Position numbers and translations under genes: made by a program. Below, one piece after another: positions 12,599 to 15,126 of a DNA stretch of 15,126 nucleotides. Under the pieces are notes generated by a model. The model was given only the letters and a program-made list of their open reading frames with translations, was not told the origin of the DNA and searched no databases. Origin of the DNA: Acidobacteriota bacterium (GTDB lineage: Bacteria > Acidobacteriota > Terriglobia > Terriglobales > Acidobacteriaceae); assembly GCA_003225615.1 (NCBI GenBank), contig QIAS01000021.1, positions 987 to 16,112 of the forward strand. The letters run 5' to 3'. Numbering within the stretch: position 1 is the first letter of the stretch; every line of letters begins with the position of its first letter.

Positions 12599-13762
12599 TT
12601 TTCGTAACTCTTCCAGCGGATACTTCGTCCCGCGCCAGACGATTCCATCATTCCATAAGGTCAGAACCATAGAGCGCAGCAGTGTATAAGCAAAGAACAG
12701 AGTGCTGATGGGATGCAAGAAGAAGTAATATGGCGGCACCGCCGAACGCAGCGACATGCCTGCATAGATCGCGAACATCGAACCCAAAGCCACCGCATAC
12801 GGCACGCGTGCCCAGCCCTGAGCAAACCAAATCCCCACGAATGGACCGAGATTCAGAAAAATTAAAGTGATACTTGAGGCCACAGTGCGCCACCACTGGA
12901 ACGACATAATGGCAAAGAAGTTCTTAGTCAGGTTACGCACCACGCCCATGGCGCCTTTGGCCCAGCGGATCGAAATCAAATCTCCGCCAAACACGTTGCG
13001 CTGGCGGTAACCGGCATTCTTCACCACCTTGCCCAGCTTCATGTCGTCCAGGACTTCCATGCGCAGCGCTTGGTACGTGCCAATCGCTTCATAAACGCTA
13101 CGCCGAATGCAGTTGAACGCGCCTACTCCCATGTGGTCGCGTGTCTCGGGATCCGCCACTTTCCATGGCCGGTGCCCGAAAACAAACAATGTCTGAAAGA
13201 ACGCGATCATCATCTTTTCGCCCGGCCTCTTCATAATCATTCGCGGGAACACGACGAAGTGGTCGGCGCGTTCCTGTTGACCATACGCCAAGGCACGGCG
13301 CAAAGAATCGGGCTTGAAGAGCACATCAGCGTCGGTGAACAACAGCCAGTCCCCGGTTGCGAGTTTGCCCGAGGTCCACATGGCATGGGTTTTTCCCAGC
13401 CACCCTGAGGGCAGCGCCGCAACGTGGAGCACCTTGAGGCAGCCGTGTGCCTGCGGAGTACCTGCCATTTGATCCATGAGTTCGCCGGTGCGGTCAGTGG
13501 AACGGTCGTCGACGGCAATCACCTCGTAGTTGTCATAATCAAGCGCCAACAAAAGACGAAGCGTCTCTGCGATGTGTTCCTCCTCGTTGCGCGCGGGAAC
13601 AATGATGCTGACGCGGGAGTTTCCCTTTCCCGAGGCTGGCTTCCGATCCCATTCTGGCCTGGAAACGTCGGCGATTTTCGGCATGCCCAGCGCGGCATCC
13701 ACAATACGGGAGAACCACGCCACGGCAAGAACGCTGCCTGCAATCCAATGAAATAAATTCAT
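12587..13762 (-). CDS. Membrane-bound family 2 glycosyltransferase (CrtQ/HpnB-like)
   Basis: 391 residues. An N-terminal membrane helix (about 5-25), a GT-A catalytic domain (about 50-280) and at least three C-terminal helices (about 290-365). Motifs: VSIIVPARNEEEHI (51-64), AVDDRSTDRT (83-92), WLGKTHAMW (121-129), metal-binding DAD in LFTDADVLF (141-149), EVLDDMKLGK (236-245) and IRWAKG (265-270). The layout and the ending GIVWRGTKYPL match the CrtQ and HpnB type of transferases acting on carotenoid or hopanoid lipids at the inner membrane. No carotenoid or hopanoid genes are nearby, so the acceptor is unknown; exopolysaccharide or lipid glycosylation is also possible. The MFS gene lies 46 bases upstream on the same strand, so the two may form one transcript. 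No strong ribosome-binding site is seen. Confidence 0.94.
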   Translation of the reverse strand: MNLFHWIAGSVLAVAWFSRIVDAALGMPKIADVSRPEWDRKPASGKGNSRVSIIVPARNEEEHIAETLRLLLALDYDNYEVIAVDDRSTDRTGELMDQMAGTPQAHGCLKVLHVAALPSGWLGKTHAMWTSGKLATGDWLLFTDADVLFKPDSLRRALAYGQQERADHFVVFPRMIMKRPGEKMMIAFFQTLFVFGHRPWKVADPETRDHMGVGAFNCIRRSVYEAIGTYQALRMEVLDDMKLGKVVKNAGYRQRNVFGGDLISIRWAKGAMGVVRNLTKNFFAIMSFQWWRTVASSITLIFLNLGPFVGIWFAQGWARVPYAVALGSMFAIYAGMSLRSAVPPYYFFLHPISTLFFAYTLLRSMVLTLWNDGIVWRGTKYPLEELRKGMV

Positions 13763-13808
13763 CTTTGACTCAGCGCGTTTGAGGAAATTTCTCGGCGGTT
13801 TCTGCGGT

Positions 13809-15083
13809 TCAGGCTTTTACCTCGCTGCCGGTCACGCCATACTGGGCGCTGGCAATTGTTGGCGCGAATCTGCTGCCATAAAACAGTATGGCAGAGGAGA
13901 TCGCCGTCGCGATCACCGTGGTGATGAATCCGGCCTCGAGCGACGAGCGATCAGATACCTTACCGATCAACCACGGAGATAGAGCGTCCCCGAGAAAGTG
14001 GATGATAAACAGGTTCAAAGCAATCGCGGTGGCACGGATGTGGGCGCCTGCGGAATTGAGGATCGCGGCATTCAGTGGAGCCGTGTTCAGCAGCAGAAGA
14101 AAACCAGCGATCGCAATTCCCGGAACCATGGTTCGGCCACGGGTGAACAGAGCGATCATCATGACCGGAATTCCGATTCCCATGCTGGCGGCAGAGACCA
14201 GATAGTACGCGCCCTTTGTACGACTCAGCAACCGGTCTCCCAACCAGCCTCCCATCAGCGACGCAATCGTTCCATCGATGGCAATGATCCCTCCAAAGAG
14301 GTTATTCGCCTGAAGCAAGCTGTACCCTCGCATACGGGAGAGAAATGTAGGCATCCATACCAGCAGTCCTCCCTGGGCGAAGGTCATCATGGCCATGCCT
14401 AACGTCGCTGTAAGGAATGCGGGATTGCGGATCAAACGCAACACATTCTCAATCGTGTCACGAAACAACCCACGGCTCGCCCTCTCTAGCATTTCGCGTA
14501 CTGAATCAAATTGCCCGCGTTCGGGTTCGGGTATAAACAGCATCACTGTAGCCAGCAAAAATCCCGGAACGCCCGCGACGTAAAAGGGCGTGCGCCATCC
14601 ATATCGAGTTCCGAAATGCCCGCCGATCAGAAAGCCGAGCGCGACGCCCACAGGGATGGCGAGATAAAAAACACCCAGCACCCGGCCACGTTTTGACTGT
14701 GGAAACAGGTCCGCCACAAACGTCGGCGAAATAGTGACGAAGCTCGCTTCACCGATCCCTACCAGAGTGTGCCGAATAAGCAGCGCCTCATAGGTGTGAA
14801 CGAAAGCGGTTAACAGAGTAATCCCGCTCCACGCAAACGCGCCGAGCGCAATGATGAGCCGGCGCGAATAACGGTCGGCCAGCGGTCCCATGAATGGCGC
14901 GGCAACGGTGTAGCAGACGAGAAAAACGGTGGTGAGCCGGCCGATTTGTGCGTCGGTGACGTGAAACTCTGTTTGAATCAGTGGCTGAACTGCGTTGAGC
15001 ACCGTGCGATCGATGTAGTTAAGCAGGTTCAGCAGGGTCAGGACGGCGAGTGCGGTTCGCGGATAGAGCCGGGATTGGGTCAC
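13809..15083 (-). CDS. MFS transporter, spinster-like
   Basis: 424 residues from GTG 15083. Hydrophobic throughout, with about 12 membrane helices and a central cytoplasmic loop (about 193-225, charged, EPERGQFDSVREMLERASRG). The opening ALAVLTLLNLLNYIDRTVLN and the loop-2-3 motif GPLADRYSRR are typical of the spinster-like branch of the major facilitator superfamily; GIGEASFVTISPTFVADLFP in helix 4-5 supports it. Members carry lipids, sugars or organic anions; the substrate cannot be told. The gene seems complete: the frame stays open to the right edge (no stop in 15087-15126), but family similarity begins just after the GTG. TTG 15086 is an alternative start. TATAGT lies 10 bases before the GTG and no ribosome-binding site is seen. 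The glycosyltransferase gene follows after 46 bases. Confidence 0.93.
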   Translation of the reverse strand: MTQSRLYPRTALAVLTLLNLLNYIDRTVLNAVQPLIQTEFHVTDAQIGRLTTVFLVCYTVAAPFMGPLADRYSRRLIIALGAFAWSGITLLTAFVHTYEALLIRHTLVGIGEASFVTISPTFVADLFPQSKRGRVLGVFYLAIPVGVALGFLIGGHFGTRYGWRTPFYVAGVPGFLLATVMLFIPEPERGQFDSVREMLERASRGLFRDTIENVLRLIRNPAFLTATLGMAMMTFAQGGLLVWMPTFLSRMRGYSLLQANNLFGGIIAIDGTIASLMGGWLGDRLLSRTKGAYYLVSAASMGIGIPVMMIALFTRGRTMVPGIAIAGFLLLLNTAPLNAAILNSAGAHIRATAIALNLFIIHFLGDALSPWLIGKVSDRSSLEAGFITTVIATAISSAILFYGSRFAPTIASAQYGVTGSEVKA

Positions 15084-15093
15084 CAAGCGAGTG

Positions 15094-15099
15094 ACTATA
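15094..15099 (-). promoter_or_regulatory. Candidate -10 element of the MFS gene
   Basis: TATAGT on the minus strand, 10 bases before GTG 15083 and 7 before TTG 15086, with no ribosome-binding site between. The -35 region is not recognisable. Confidence 0.35.
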
Positions 15100-15126
15100 A
15101 CACGGTGCTCTAGTCGGGTTTCGTTG

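Overview
The window is about 15 kb of GC-rich chromosomal DNA from what looks like a Gram-negative, soil-type bacterium. A member of the Acidobacteriota is the best guess. That is an inference from the gene mix (a PRC-MgtE_N-CBS protein without a channel, bifunctional FtcD, a DUF4242 protein, a PagL-type outer-membrane protein, an RsbW/STAS pair) and from an intergenic palindrome of a type I associate with such genomes; no marker gene is present to prove it. There is no insertion sequence, prophage, CRISPR array, rRNA or tRNA.

Layout, left to right. Positions 1-248 (minus) hold the N-terminus of an MCE/MlaD-type lipid-transport protein that runs off the left edge. It follows ftcD (290-1762, minus), the histidine-degradation and folate one-carbon enzyme. 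Next come a DUF1697 protein (1903-2460, minus) and a DUF4242 protein (2694-2969, plus). The latter ends tail-to-tail, sharing a CTAG, with a PagL-like lipid A deacylase gene (2966-3574, minus). Behind that on the minus strand lie an SDR reductase (3595-4341) and a response regulator with an HD-GYP c-di-GMP phosphodiesterase domain (4425-5426).

A divergent plus-strand pair follows: a glutaredoxin-like protein (5579-5824) and an acyl-CoA synthetase (5855-7462). The synthetase has a strong ribosome-binding site but only ATT or CTG where its start codon should be. Then come an exported serine hydrolase (7543-9372, plus), a soluble PRC/MgtE_N/CBS protein (9386-10627, minus), and an RsbW-like anti-sigma kinase with its STAS antagonist (10934-11720, plus). 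A 334-bp gene-free stretch carries a REP-like palindrome. An exported OB-fold protein (12055-12570, plus) converges on a membrane glycosyltransferase (12587-13762, minus), which lies downstream of a spinster-like MFS transporter (13809-15083, minus).

The genes look like independent one- and two-gene units, not one pathway. A loose envelope theme (MCE protein, PagL homologue, GT2, MFS, exported hydrolase) and a signalling theme (HD-GYP, RsbW/STAS) can be drawn, but no single new multi-gene system is evident. The points most worth checking are the non-canonical start of the synthetase, the repeated TANNNT-to-start spacing that suggests leaderless mRNAs, the PagL homologue lacking the usual catalytic Glu and carrying a basic tail, and the intergenic palindrome.
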